From Prosthecobacter sp. (GTDB lineage: Bacteria > Verrucomicrobiota > Verrucomicrobiia > Verrucomicrobiales > Verrucomicrobiaceae), in assembly GCA_021733925.1 (NCBI GenBank), contig JAIPJY010000011.1, positions 62,001 to 126,000 of the forward strand: 64,000 nucleotides of DNA, in the 5' to 3' direction. This document shows positions 19,933 to 28,040 of the stretch, piece by piece. How positions within the stretch are numbered: position 1 is the first letter of the stretch; every line of letters begins with the position of its first letter. Both the position numbers and the translations under genes were made by a program. The notes under the pieces are model-generated. The model made no database searches. It was not told the origin of the DNA and saw only the letters and a program-made list of their open reading frames with translations.

Positions 19933-20318
19933 GCGGTCGCAATGACACATGCTTCACCCCCTTCTCCTATCGAGACTTGCACAATGGGCTGACCTCCATG
20001 TCTTGAAGGCCAAAGGCCTTCCGCATCATAGCGAAGGGATGCCGAGCGATAGCGAGTGCTTCCCTGGTACTCACCAGCACCATCCGGGCAGCAAACCCAG
20101 CGCATTCTTCGCGCACCGCAATCACCAGCAGCGTCATCAACGCACCACCGCTGCTGCCTGTGTTGCCAAAACTCCCAATCCATACTCTCGATCGAATGCC
20201 ATTCTTGTCAGTCTATTGCACAACGGCCAACAACAGCAGGCTTTTGCCTCCTGCTGATTGCGTCATTCGCATTTGCGTTCATCTTGCCAAATCAGATTCC
20301 ATCTGACAGCCTGCACCC
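19933..20318. other. Intergenic stretch without a supported gene
   Basis: 386 bases between pntB and the antitoxin gene. ORFs here have poor protein character and no recognisable family. A perfect 7-bp hairpin (GAAGGCC-AAA-GGCCTTC) at 20005-20021, about 70 bases after pntB, could attenuate or end the pnt transcript but lacks a T-run. The last 80 bases before 20319 are more AT-rich and probably hold the promoter of the next gene. Confidence 0.5.
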
Positions 20319-20594
20319 ATGAAAACGCTGACCGTCACCGAGGTGGCCCGAAACTTCAGTTCCGTCATGAACGGCGTGGAAGCCGATCAGGAGGAGATCG
20401 TTCTCATGCGCAATCACAAGCCTATCGCCCGGCTTGTACCTGAACCCAAGGCGCAAAATGCCCTGGAAGTCCTCGGGGATCTCTATCGCACTCTCGATGA
20501 CGACACGGCAGACGCCCTGTCCGAAGTGGTGAATTCCAGCAGGAAGGCCAAACGCGGCACCCTCAACGAGTTGCGCAGTCCGTGGGCTTTCTGA
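20319..20594 (+). CDS. Phd/YefM-type antitoxin-like protein (no adjacent toxin)
   Basis: 91 residues. The N-terminal 50 residues match the Phd/YefM fold: KTLTVTEVARNFSSVMN, then EEIVLMRNHKPIARLVPEP. In toxin-antitoxin modules this domain binds the operator DNA and the tail neutralises a PIN, RelE or Doc toxin encoded directly downstream. Here the next ORF, 93 bases downstream, is a phosphoesterase and no toxin-like ORF is seen on either side. It is therefore either an orphan antitoxin, a remnant of a module, or a stand-alone regulator. ATG 20319 is well placed. Confidence 0.85.
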   Translation: MKTLTVTEVARNFSSVMNGVEADQEEIVLMRNHKPIARLVPEPKAQNALEVLGDLYRTLDDDTADALSEVVNSSRKAKRGTLNELRSPWAF

Positions 20595-20687
20595 AGTCTT
20601 TAACCAACTTCCTCATGAATCAGGTGGCGAAGAAAGAACTGGTTTGCGGACGCTTGGAAAGCGGGCCTCCAGATGTTAATTGGACCA

Positions 20688-21455
20688 ATGCGCATTCATG
20701 TGGTCAGCGATCTGCATCAGGAATTCGGCGAGGTGCCATTGCCAAGGGTGGATTGTGACTGCGTGGTGCTGGCAGGAGACGTCTCCACCAAGACCAATGG
20801 GCTGAAATGGATCCTGCGGGAAATCACGGATGTTCCGGTCATCTACATCTGCGGGAATCACGAGTTCTACGGCGAGAATTATCCCAGCCTTTTTGACAAG
20901 CTGCGCGAGCAGTCCCGCGGCACCCATGTTCACTTCTTGGAAAACGAGTCCGTGACAATCGGGGGCGTGCGATTCTTCGGCAGCACTCTCTGGACGGACA
21001 TGGCGCTCATGGGTGATTGGATGGACGGGGCGGCAGCGGCCGCAGCCGAGATGAATGACTACAAAAGAGCGCGCAACTCCAGTCGCGGATACAAACGCCT
21101 CTCACCTCGTGACACTCGTCTGGCACATCTGGCGTCGGTTCAAGCTCTGAGAGACTTCCTCAGCAGCGGCGATCCACGTACTTCCGTTGTCGTCACTCAT
21201 CATGCCCCTTCCCTTTTGTCACTGCCTGAACGCAGGCGCACTGAGCCGATCAGCTGTGCCTACGCCTCCCATCTCGACGCTTTGATTCACGAGTTTCAGC
21301 CACAGCTCTGGATTCATGTCCACATTCATCACAACAACGACTACCGCATTGGAGAAACACGCATTCTGGCGAACCCTCGGGCTTATCCGGATGCTCCCAA
21401 TAAGGGCTTCATCCCAGATCTCACTGTCGAGATCGCGTCCGAAACACCCTCCTAG
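20688..21455 (+). CDS. Calcineurin-like metallophosphoesterase
   Basis: 255 residues from ATG 20688 (MRIHVVSDLHQEFGE); an in-frame ATG at 20673 is less likely because the family begins at the beta strand before D-x-H. Metal-site motifs are DLH (8-10), LAGDVST, CGNHEFYG and VTHHAPS. The last motif, normally GHTH, is read here as IHVHIHH, with valine in place of glycine; the following RIGETRILANPRAYP is typical. The likely activity is hydrolysis of a phosphomonoester or diester; the substrate is unknown. Confidence 0.87.
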   Translation: MRIHVVSDLHQEFGEVPLPRVDCDCVVLAGDVSTKTNGLKWILREITDVPVIYICGNHEFYGENYPSLFDKLREQSRGTHVHFLENESVTIGGVRFFGSTLWTDMALMGDWMDGAAAAAAEMNDYKRARNSSRGYKRLSPRDTRLAHLASVQALRDFLSSGDPRTSVVVTHHAPSLLSLPERRRTEPISCAYASHLDALIHEFQPQLWIHVHIHHNNDYRIGETRILANPRAYPDAPNKGFIPDLTVEIASETPS

Positions 21456-21492
21456 CACTGGCACAAATCAGTTCGCACACCACATTCCCACC

Positions 21493-22485
21493 ATGCGCCT
21501 CCTCCTCACCGCCCTCCTCCTTGCCACAGTCATTCACGCCCAGCAGCCTGCTGCGCCAAAGCCGAAACCGCAGGCCTTCACAGACCCGGCACAGACCGAC
21601 GATGATTTCGCCATTCAGGGCGAGTATGTCGGCGAAATCGACGGCAAAACCTACGGCGTGCAGGTCTGGGCGCAGGGCGGCGGGAAATTCGAGGCCGTGA
21701 GCCATCTCGGCGGCCTGCCCGGCGCGGGCTGGGATGGAGACCGGGCCACAATCACCCGTGTCATCGGCACACGGGCCGAAGGCGAAAAGAGCGCGGCATT
21801 TGAATCGCCAGATGGTTCCATCAAAGCCGAGGTGAACGGCGCGAGCATCCTGGTGAACAATGCTGACGGGTTGAAAATCATGGAACTCAACCGCACGAAC
21901 CGCGAATCACCCACCCTGGGCGCCCAGCCGCCGGAGAACGCTGTCGTACTGTTTGACGGCAAGGGCGTGAACCGTTTCCCCAAATCGCGTGTGGATGAAA
22001 AAATCGGTGCTCTGATGGAGGGCATCACCAGTGAGGACACGTTTGGCGATTGCAGCCTGCATGCGGAGTTCCTCCTGCCCTACATGCCCGATGCCCGTGG
22101 CCAGGGCCGGGGAAACAGCGGTCTCTATCTGCAGGGCCGCTATGAGGTGCAGATGCTCGACAGCTTCGCCCTCGAAGGAAAGGACAACGAGTGCGGCGGC
22201 CTGTACAAGATCGCTTCTCCGAAAGTGAACATGTGCCTGCCACCCCTCACCTGGCAGACTTACGACATCGACTTTACCGCCGCCCGCTACGATGCCGGAG
22301 GCCAGAAGACCGCGAATGCCAGGATCACAGTCAAACACAACGGCGTGGCGATTCACGAGAACCAGGAACTGCCCGGCGCGACGACCTCAGCCCCCAACAA
22401 AGAGGCCAACACCCCGGGGCCGGTTTACCTCCAGAACCACGGAAATCCCGTCCGTTACCGCAATATCTGGGTGGTTAGAAAGTAG
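21493..22485 (+). CDS. Secreted DUF1080 (3-keto-disaccharide hydrolase-like) protein
   Basis: 330 residues from ATG 21493, with a signal peptide (MRLLLTALLLATVIHAQ). An N-terminal region of about 130 residues has no clear family. The DUF1080 concanavalin-like domain follows, with NAVVLFDGKGVNRF, RGNSGLYLQGRYEVQMLDS, CGGLYKIASPKVNMCLPPLTWQTYDI and the C-terminal VYLQNHGNPVRYRNIWV. DUF1080 proteins are abundant in Verrucomicrobia and Planctomycetes, and some hydrolyse 3-keto-glycosides. The TAG stop lies inside a palindromic repeat. The long in-frame extension upstream overlaps the phosphoesterase gene and was rejected. Confidence 0.9.
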   Translation: MRLLLTALLLATVIHAQQPAAPKPKPQAFTDPAQTDDDFAIQGEYVGEIDGKTYGVQVWAQGGGKFEAVSHLGGLPGAGWDGDRATITRVIGTRAEGEKSAAFESPDGSIKAEVNGASILVNNADGLKIMELNRTNRESPTLGAQPPENAVVLFDGKGVNRFPKSRVDEKIGALMEGITSEDTFGDCSLHAEFLLPYMPDARGQGRGNSGLYLQGRYEVQMLDSFALEGKDNECGGLYKIASPKVNMCLPPLTWQTYDIDFTAARYDAGGQKTANARITVKHNGVAIHENQELPGATTSAPNKEANTPGPVYLQNHGNPVRYRNIWVVRK

Positions 22486-22503
22486 TGCGAGCGTCCCGCT
22501 TGC
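22482..22503. repeat. REP-like palindrome overlapping a stop codon
   Basis: GTAGT followed by GCGAGCG-TCC-CGCTTGC, an imperfect 7-bp stem with one mismatch. The TAG stop of the DUF1080 gene is part of it. It resembles the reverse complement of the element at 13867 (GTAGT-CCCGCC). It may act as a 3' mRNA hairpin. Confidence 0.45.
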
Positions 22504-22679
22504 AGGAGGTAATGGGGCAAAATGCGCCGCATAATTGTGAATAACTCACCCAGCTGTGAATACAGGGGTCGCATTTTTTCGCGAATAATTATGGCAATCG
22601 GACTGAGAATCCATTATTTAGGACTCATTAACTACCTGTTCCACCTGTGTTCGGAACTGGATTTTGTATACGCCTGCCC

Positions 22680-23636
22680 ATGTCTGCTGCCAAGAATGGC
22701 TCAAAAAAATCAGCCAAGCGCCCTTCCCGCAAGCGCAAGGGAATGGGCACCCACGTGATCGACTATCTGCCGGAATCTCCGGTCATTCGTGAGCATGAAG
22801 CCGTGGAACGCCGCCGCCGTGGCTTTCGCACCGCCATGTGGCTGATCACCGCGATGATCGTCGTCGGCATCGGCTGGGTCACGTGGCATGAAGCGCTGGA
22901 AAAGAACTCGCAGTTCATGCTGAAAACCGTGGAGGTGAACACGGAGGGCACCCTCACGCGGCAGCAGCTCGTGGCCGCCACCGGCCTCACCGAAGCAACC
23001 AACCTGCTCACCATGAATCTGCGCGAAGTGCGCGCAAAGATCGAACGCCTGCCTCAGGTGAAGTCGGCGGTGATTCAGCGCGACTACCACGGCAAGCTCA
23101 CACTCGATGTCGTGCAGCGCATGCCGGTGGCCTGGATGGAATGCCCCAAGCACAAGCTCATGGGTCCTCTGAGCGGCAAGGGCTGCCTGATTGATGCCGA
23201 GGGTGCCCTGGTTCCCTGCAACGTCATCACCCGGGAATACCTCGCGATGCCCCGCATCCAATTCCCGGATCTCAGCGAAGCCATCCCCGGCAGCCCATCG
23301 ACAGACATGCAGGTGCATGCTGCGCTGCGCTTGATGGGGAAGCTGCAAAGCCGCCAGCAGGATGACCATCCCGCACTGGAAGTGATCGAAATTCCCAATT
23401 CATGGTCGCTGGTCGCACATTTCAACGGAGACACCAAGATCACCTTCGGCGTCGATGACCTCGATCCCCAGCTGGCGCGCTTTGATCGCGTCATGTATGA
23501 AGCACGCGCGCGCAAATGGCGCGTCGCCACGCTGAACCTGATCGCCAGCATCAACACTCCCGTCACTTTTCATGAAACGCCGGATGTCACCGGGCTGAAC
23601 TTGGCGGATACCGCCTCCACTCCACCCGCACGCTGA
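22680..23636 (+). CDS. ftsQ: Cell division protein FtsQ (POTRA-domain divisome protein)
   Basis: 318 residues from ATG 22680. A very basic cytoplasmic N-terminus (KKSAKRPSRKRKG) precedes one membrane helix (about 50-70), then a POTRA domain (FMLKTVEVNTEGTLTRQQL, LPQVKSAVIQRDYHGKLTLDV) and the FtsQ beta domain. It connects early and late divisome proteins. It is 5 bases upstream of ftsA, the canonical ftsQ-ftsA-ftsZ order, but no murC, murB or ddl precedes it. The 194 bases upstream are AT-rich and are the likely promoter. Sequence divergence from model FtsQ is large, so position contributes to the call. Confidence 0.88.
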   Translation: MSAAKNGSKKSAKRPSRKRKGMGTHVIDYLPESPVIREHEAVERRRRGFRTAMWLITAMIVVGIGWVTWHEALEKNSQFMLKTVEVNTEGTLTRQQLVAATGLTEATNLLTMNLREVRAKIERLPQVKSAVIQRDYHGKLTLDVVQRMPVAWMECPKHKLMGPLSGKGCLIDAEGALVPCNVITREYLAMPRIQFPDLSEAIPGSPSTDMQVHAALRLMGKLQSRQQDDHPALEVIEIPNSWSLVAHFNGDTKITFGVDDLDPQLARFDRVMYEARARKWRVATLNLIASINTPVTFHETPDVTGLNLADTASTPPAR

Positions 23637-23641
23637 ATCTC

Positions 23642-24859
23642 ATGGCCAAAAGCACCATTTACGCAGGTCTTGAAATCGGAACGCACAAGATCTGTGTCGT
23701 CGTGGGTGAAGCCAAGCGCGATGGAGCCATCAAGATTCTCGGCGTCGGCCAGGCTCCTTCCCGTGGCGTGCGCAAAGGCGAGATCGTGGATTTCGAAAAG
23801 GTCCAGACCTGCGTGAACGATGCACTCGTACGTGCAGAGGACCGCAGCGATGTGATGATCCGCAATGTCTTCCTCGGCGTCACCGGTGCTCACATCGAGA
23901 GCTTGAACAACCGCGGCCGTCACCGCCTGCCGGACGAGCAGACGGAAATCAGCGAGGACGATGTGGAAGAGGCAAAGGAGATCGCCCGCAGCGTCTCGAT
24001 CCCCCAGTCGAATGTCTTTCTTCACAGCGTCACACGGCAGTACATCGTGGATGGCCAGGAGGCCGTGCGCCAGCCCATCGGGCGTGAGGGCCGCGTGCTG
24101 GAGGCGGACTACCACATCATCCACGGCGTGCGTGGCCGTGTACAGAATGCGATCCGCTGTGTGCGTGAAATTCCTCTCGAAGTGGAGGACGTCGTCTTCA
24201 ATCCCGTCGCAGCGGCACAGGTCGTGCTGACACGTGAGGCAAAAATGCAGGGTGCGCTCATGATCGACTTCGGTGCCGGCACTTGTGACTACGTCTTGTA
24301 CGAAGACGGCATGATCACCGCCTCCGGCTGCGTCCCCCTCGGCGGCGATCACATCACCAATGACGTCTCGATGGCGCTGCAGATCCCGAACGGTCGCGCC
24401 GAACGCCTCAAGGTCGAGGAAGGCAGCGTCTTGTATGACGAGGTCCCTGAAGGCGAGATGCTCAGCATCGAAGACGACACCGGCTTGATTCTCGGCGAGA
24501 TCGAACGGGCGTTTTTGAATGAGGTCATGAACCTCCGCACTAAAGAAATACTTATCCAGGTGCGGGTGCGGGTGGAGGATCACCTCGGCCGTCTCGGAGC
24601 AGGCATTTATCTCACAGGCGGGGTCAGCATGATGAAAGGGATTGACGTGGTGGCCCGTGAAGTGTTTGGAATCAAAGTCACGCGCGCAGGTTCGGCTCCC
24701 GTCAGCGGCATCACCGCCACTTTCGAGAATCCGCAATACTCCGCTCCAATCGGCCTCATTCGTTATGCGCAGATTCTGGACAGCGAGAAGCCCTTTCTCT
24801 CCCCCCTGAAGCGCCTTGGCAGACGCATGCAGGAACTCCTCTCATCCGTCACCCTTTAA
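23642..24859 (+). CDS. ftsA: Cell division protein FtsA
   Basis: 405 residues of the actin-like FtsA family: phosphate-1 motif AGLEIGTHKICVVVGE, SHS2/1C domain (GVTGAHIESLNNRG), phosphate-2 MIDFGAGTCDYVLYEDG, GGDHITNDVS and the adenosine motif YLTGGVSMMKGI. A C-terminal basic amphipathic stretch (PLKRLGRRMQELLSS) fits the membrane-targeting sequence that tethers FtsZ. It lies between ftsQ and ftsZ, 36 bases before the latter. Confidence 0.95.
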   Translation: MAKSTIYAGLEIGTHKICVVVGEAKRDGAIKILGVGQAPSRGVRKGEIVDFEKVQTCVNDALVRAEDRSDVMIRNVFLGVTGAHIESLNNRGRHRLPDEQTEISEDDVEEAKEIARSVSIPQSNVFLHSVTRQYIVDGQEAVRQPIGREGRVLEADYHIIHGVRGRVQNAIRCVREIPLEVEDVVFNPVAAAQVVLTREAKMQGALMIDFGAGTCDYVLYEDGMITASGCVPLGGDHITNDVSMALQIPNGRAERLKVEEGSVLYDEVPEGEMLSIEDDTGLILGEIERAFLNEVMNLRTKEILIQVRVRVEDHLGRLGAGIYLTGGVSMMKGIDVVAREVFGIKVTRAGSAPVSGITATFENPQYSAPIGLIRYAQILDSEKPFLSPLKRLGRRMQELLSSVTL

Positions 24860-24895
24860 GTAAAGACAGCAGCCCAGCCCTAACCACCCACGATT

Positions 24896-26587
24896 ATGGT
24901 AGAATACGACCGCTCCCAATCTCCCGAAGGTGCCAGCACGGCGGCACCTCGCATCTGCATCGTCGGCATCGGCGGCGCAGGTTCCAACGTTGTCGATCGC
25001 ATCACTCTGGACCGCATCGTCGATGCCACCCTGGTCTGCGCGCACACAGACGTACGTGTCCTCGGCCACTCGATGGCACCGGTGAAAATCCAGCTGGGTG
25101 CCGAGCTCATGAAGGGCATTGGTGCCGGTGGCGATCCCGATCTCGGACGTGAGGCCGCGCTCTTCTCGCGCGATCAGATCCGTCAGGCCATCGAAAATCA
25201 CGACATCATTTTTATCAGCGCCGGACTCGGCGGCGGCACCGGCAGCGGAGCGGCTCCTGTCATTGCTGAAATCGCCAAAAACACCGGTGCTCTGGTCCTC
25301 GTCGTCGCCACCATGCCCTTCAGCTTCGAAGGCCGCCGTCGTCTCGCCCAGGCCGAGGAGGCGCTCGAACTGCTGCAAAAGCGTGCGGATGCCCTCGTGC
25401 TGTTTGAAAACAACCGCATGGGCGAGCTCATCCTGCCAAAGGATGGCATTCAGAAAGCCTTCAATCAGGCCGATCAGCTCATTGCCCAGAGCCTGCGCGC
25501 CATCTCCACCATCACCATCACTCCCGGTCTGGTGAAGCTCGGTCTCGACGACCTCACTTCCGCTCTGGCCAATGCCAACGGCCGCTGCCTCTTTGGCTTC
25601 GGCGAAGCCCGCGGTCAGAACCGTGGTTCCGAGGCGCTCAAGAAAGCTCTCAAGAGCCCGCTCATCGACTCCGGCCGTCTCCTTCATCAAACCAAGAACC
25701 TCTTGGTCCACGTCGCCGGTGGCGAATCGCTCACTCTGGTCGAAGTCGAGGGTGTCATGAAGCAGCTGGGACGTCACGTGCCGGATCAGACCCACATTCT
25801 CTTCGGCCTCGGCGTCGATGCGAAGCTGGGAGACGCCATTGCCGTCACACTCATCAGTTCGCTCGGACTCAACCAGCTCAACGCTCACGCCACCGCAGCA
25901 CCGCCTTCGGAAATGCTCCAGCCCCGCGCTGAAGCACCGGCTCCCGCCCCTGCCCCGGCTCCCAAACGCGAGATCCCGGTGAAGAAAGCCCCTTCACCCT
26001 ATGCCCCTCCGGCCGAGTCGGCGCCTGATCTGCTCTTCAAGTCCGACGAGTTCGCCTCAGTCCCTGCAGCTGGCGATGCATTCCCTTTGAACAGCCTCCA
26101 GGCGGAAGCAGCGAAAGCCCCCACCCTGGAGCAGCCCGTGGCACATGTCGAAGAGCCGCCTCCCTTTGACACTTTTGAGGAGCCTGCTCCTCCCCCAGTG
26201 CTCGCTCCCGCTCCTGAAACAGCCCGCATTCCCGTGCGCACCCCTGCCGCTAAGGAACTTGCTGATGCCGCTCGCAGCAACAGCAAGGAATCCACCCTCG
26301 CCGCCGTCGTGGCCCGCAGCGTCACCTTGCAGACCGAAGCCGCTGAAGCCCAGGATGACCTCATTTCCTTCGACGAACCCGAGCCCGAGTTCGAATCCCA
26401 GCCAGCATCCTCAGGGTCGAGCGCTACCGCCGTCCTCTCCCGCAAATCCACAGCCGAAAGCCAGCAGACCTTCAGCCTCGGCGAAGAAGACCGTGGCCGC
26501 TTCAAGGACACCGAACCTTCCATCGTGCAAGGTGAGGACCTCGACGTCCCAACCTGGATGCGCCTGAAGAAAAAGCTCCGCCGCTAA
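24896..26587 (+). CDS. ftsZ: Cell division GTPase FtsZ (divergent)
   Basis: 563 residues, longer than the usual 380-420 because of a Pro/Ala/Glu-rich linker (about 335-545). The GTPase domain has [11 protein letters not shown] (24-34) and the signature GGGTGSG (112-118), the tubulin form rather than the usual FtsZ GGGTGTG. The T7 catalytic loop reads [10 protein letters not shown] (211-220) where FtsZ normally has GLINVDFADV: the Asn and first Asp of the catalytic trio (E. coli N207, D209) are Lys214 and Gly216, while Asp219 aligns with D212. The usual NTD is HTD (50-52). The C-terminal peptide [14 protein letters not shown] is a normal FtsA-binding tail. Synteny leaves little doubt it is FtsZ. 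Confidence 0.93.
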   Translation: MVEYDRSQSPEGASTAAPRICIVGIGGAGSNVVDRITLDRIVDATLVCAHTDVRVLGHSMAPVKIQLGAELMKGIGAGGDPDLGREAALFSRDQIRQAIENHDIIFISAGLGGGTGSGAAPVIAEIAKNTGALVLVVATMPFSFEGRRRLAQAEEALELLQKRADALVLFENNRMGELILPKDGIQKAFNQADQLIAQSLRAISTITITPGLVKLGLDDLTSALANANGRCLFGFGEARGQNRGSEALKKALKSPLIDSGRLLHQTKNLLVHVAGGESLTLVEVEGVMKQLGRHVPDQTHILFGLGVDAKLGDAIAVTLISSLGLNQLNAHATAAPPSEMLQPRAEAPAPAPAPAPKREIPVKKAPSPYAPPAESAPDLLFKSDEFASVPAAGDAFPLNSLQAEAAKAPTLEQPVAHVEEPPPFDTFEEPAPPPVLAPAPETARIPVRTPAAKELADAARSNSKESTLAAVVARSVTLQTEAAEAQDDLISFDEPEPEFESQPASSGSSATAVLSRKSTAESQQTFSLGEEDRGRFKDTEPSIVQGEDLDVPTWMRLKKKLRR

Positions 26588-26618
26588 AACTCCGGCTCAG
26601 GCGCGTTTGTTCTCACAC

Positions 26619-27938
26619 ATGAACGCCCCTTTCACGCGCCGTCGCCTTCTTCAAACACTGCCCCTCGCCGCATGCGCGGGCAGTTTCCACATCCATGTTC
26701 GCTCCCAGGAGTCGAAAAAATCATGGATCACCGGCAATCCGGCCATCGACAAGCCTCGTGAAGTCGCCCTCAGCCTCCTGAAGCCCACACAGGCCCAGAT
26801 CGAGCACGCCTGGGAGCTCCATTTCGGCTCCGTCGTCTTTGAAAGCTACGGCTTCGCCCCCCGCTGCGCCATCGATGCCGAGGCGATGAACGAAGCCATC
26901 AAATCCGGCATGGGTGCCGACGAGATCACCGACCTCCGCGAGTCCATGTCCATGAACCGCAACGCGACCAATGAACGCGAGCGCAAGGAATTCCTCGATG
27001 CCTTCCACGCCGCCGGCGTGACCTGCATTTTCCAAAACACCGGCGAAGAAGGCAGCGACCCGCTGCGCCTCATCAAACGCCTCGCGCATTTCACCAAAGC
27101 CACAGACTTGCTGAATCCGACACTCTCAAAGGTCGTTTTGTCCGAGGAAATTGTAGCCCTCAAGAAGTCAGGAAACGTCGGCCTCTGCTTCACCACCAAC
27201 GGTGTCCCCCTGATGCAAGACTGGGAAAGCGTGCGCAACGAGCTGCGCTACGTACGCATTTTCCACGAACTCGGCACCCGCATGATGCACCTGACCTACA
27301 ACCGCCGCAATCCCATCGGCGATGGTGCCGGCGAACCCCACGACGGCGGCCTGAGTGATTTCGGCCACGCCGCCGTCGCCGAGATGAACAAAATCGGCGT
27401 CATCGTCGATGTGGCACACAGTGGCTGGAAGACGGCCTACGATGCAGCCAAGAGCAGCACGCGCCCCATGGTCGCCAGCCACACCACCTGCTGCGGCGTT
27501 TACGAGCACTTCCGCGGCAAGCCGGACGATACCATCAAGGCCATCTGCGACACCGACGGCCTCGTCGGCATCTGCTGCATCCCCCGCTTCCTCGGCGGCA
27601 AAGGCGACATCACCACCCTGCTCGATCACCTCGACCATCTCATCAAAAAATTCGGCGCCAAGCACGCCGCCATCGGCTGCGATGTGGCCTACACCTCCCG
27701 TTTTGACAAAGAAGAGCGCGCCAAGCTGCTCAAAGCCCCCGGCGGCAAGGCCGACAAATGGGAGCATCTCTGGCCCAAGGACGACTATGTGACGAGCATC
27801 GAGGCAGAGCAGAGCATCGCCTGGTCCAACTGGCCGCTTTTCACCCTCGGCATGATCATGCGAGGCCATAGCGACGAGGCCATTAAGCAGGTCATCGGAG
27901 GCAATATGCTGCGGGTGCTGAAGGCGAACCAGGTCTGA
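26619..27938 (+). CDS. Membrane dipeptidase-like (peptidase M19) protein, Tat-exported
   Basis: 439 residues from ATG 26619 with a twin-arginine signal (FTRRRLLQTLPLAACAG). The M19 renal-dipeptidase fold is indicated by MMHLTYNRRNPIGDG, IVDVAHSGWKTAYDAA, RPMVASHTTCCGVYEH and AIGCDVAYTSRFD, which carry the zinc-binding His and Asp positions. The N-terminal His-x-Asp zinc pair typical of the family is not obvious in the first 120 residues. Family members hydrolyse dipeptides, often with D-residues, in the periplasm. It follows ftsZ by 31 bases, but there is no known functional link to division. Confidence 0.85.
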   Translation: MNAPFTRRRLLQTLPLAACAGSFHIHVRSQESKKSWITGNPAIDKPREVALSLLKPTQAQIEHAWELHFGSVVFESYGFAPRCAIDAEAMNEAIKSGMGADEITDLRESMSMNRNATNERERKEFLDAFHAAGVTCIFQNTGEEGSDPLRLIKRLAHFTKATDLLNPTLSKVVLSEEIVALKKSGNVGLCFTTNGVPLMQDWESVRNELRYVRIFHELGTRMMHLTYNRRNPIGDGAGEPHDGGLSDFGHAAVAEMNKIGVIVDVAHSGWKTAYDAAKSSTRPMVASHTTCCGVYEHFRGKPDDTIKAICDTDGLVGICCIPRFLGGKGDITTLLDHLDHLIKKFGAKHAAIGCDVAYTSRFDKEERAKLLKAPGGKADKWEHLWPKDDYVTSIEAEQSIAWSNWPLFTLGMIMRGHSDEAIKQVIGGNMLRVLKANQV

Positions 27939-28040
27939 GGATGTGAAAAAACGGCACTTTGCTGTCTGCAAGGTGGCACGTGTGCTGCGCGTATGGATTT
28001 TGGAGGGATTTGATGTAGAATCACCTCTCCGAACCCCCAC

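Noticed and set aside
19929-20257. ORFs between pntB and the antitoxin gene
   Set aside because: Low-complexity composition, conflicting frames on both strands and no start context; treated as non-coding.
24896-26587. Bacterial tubulin (BtubA/B) instead of FtsZ
   Set aside because: Despite the GGGTGSG signature, the length of the GTPase domain, the C-terminal peptide and the ftsQ-ftsA context identify FtsZ.
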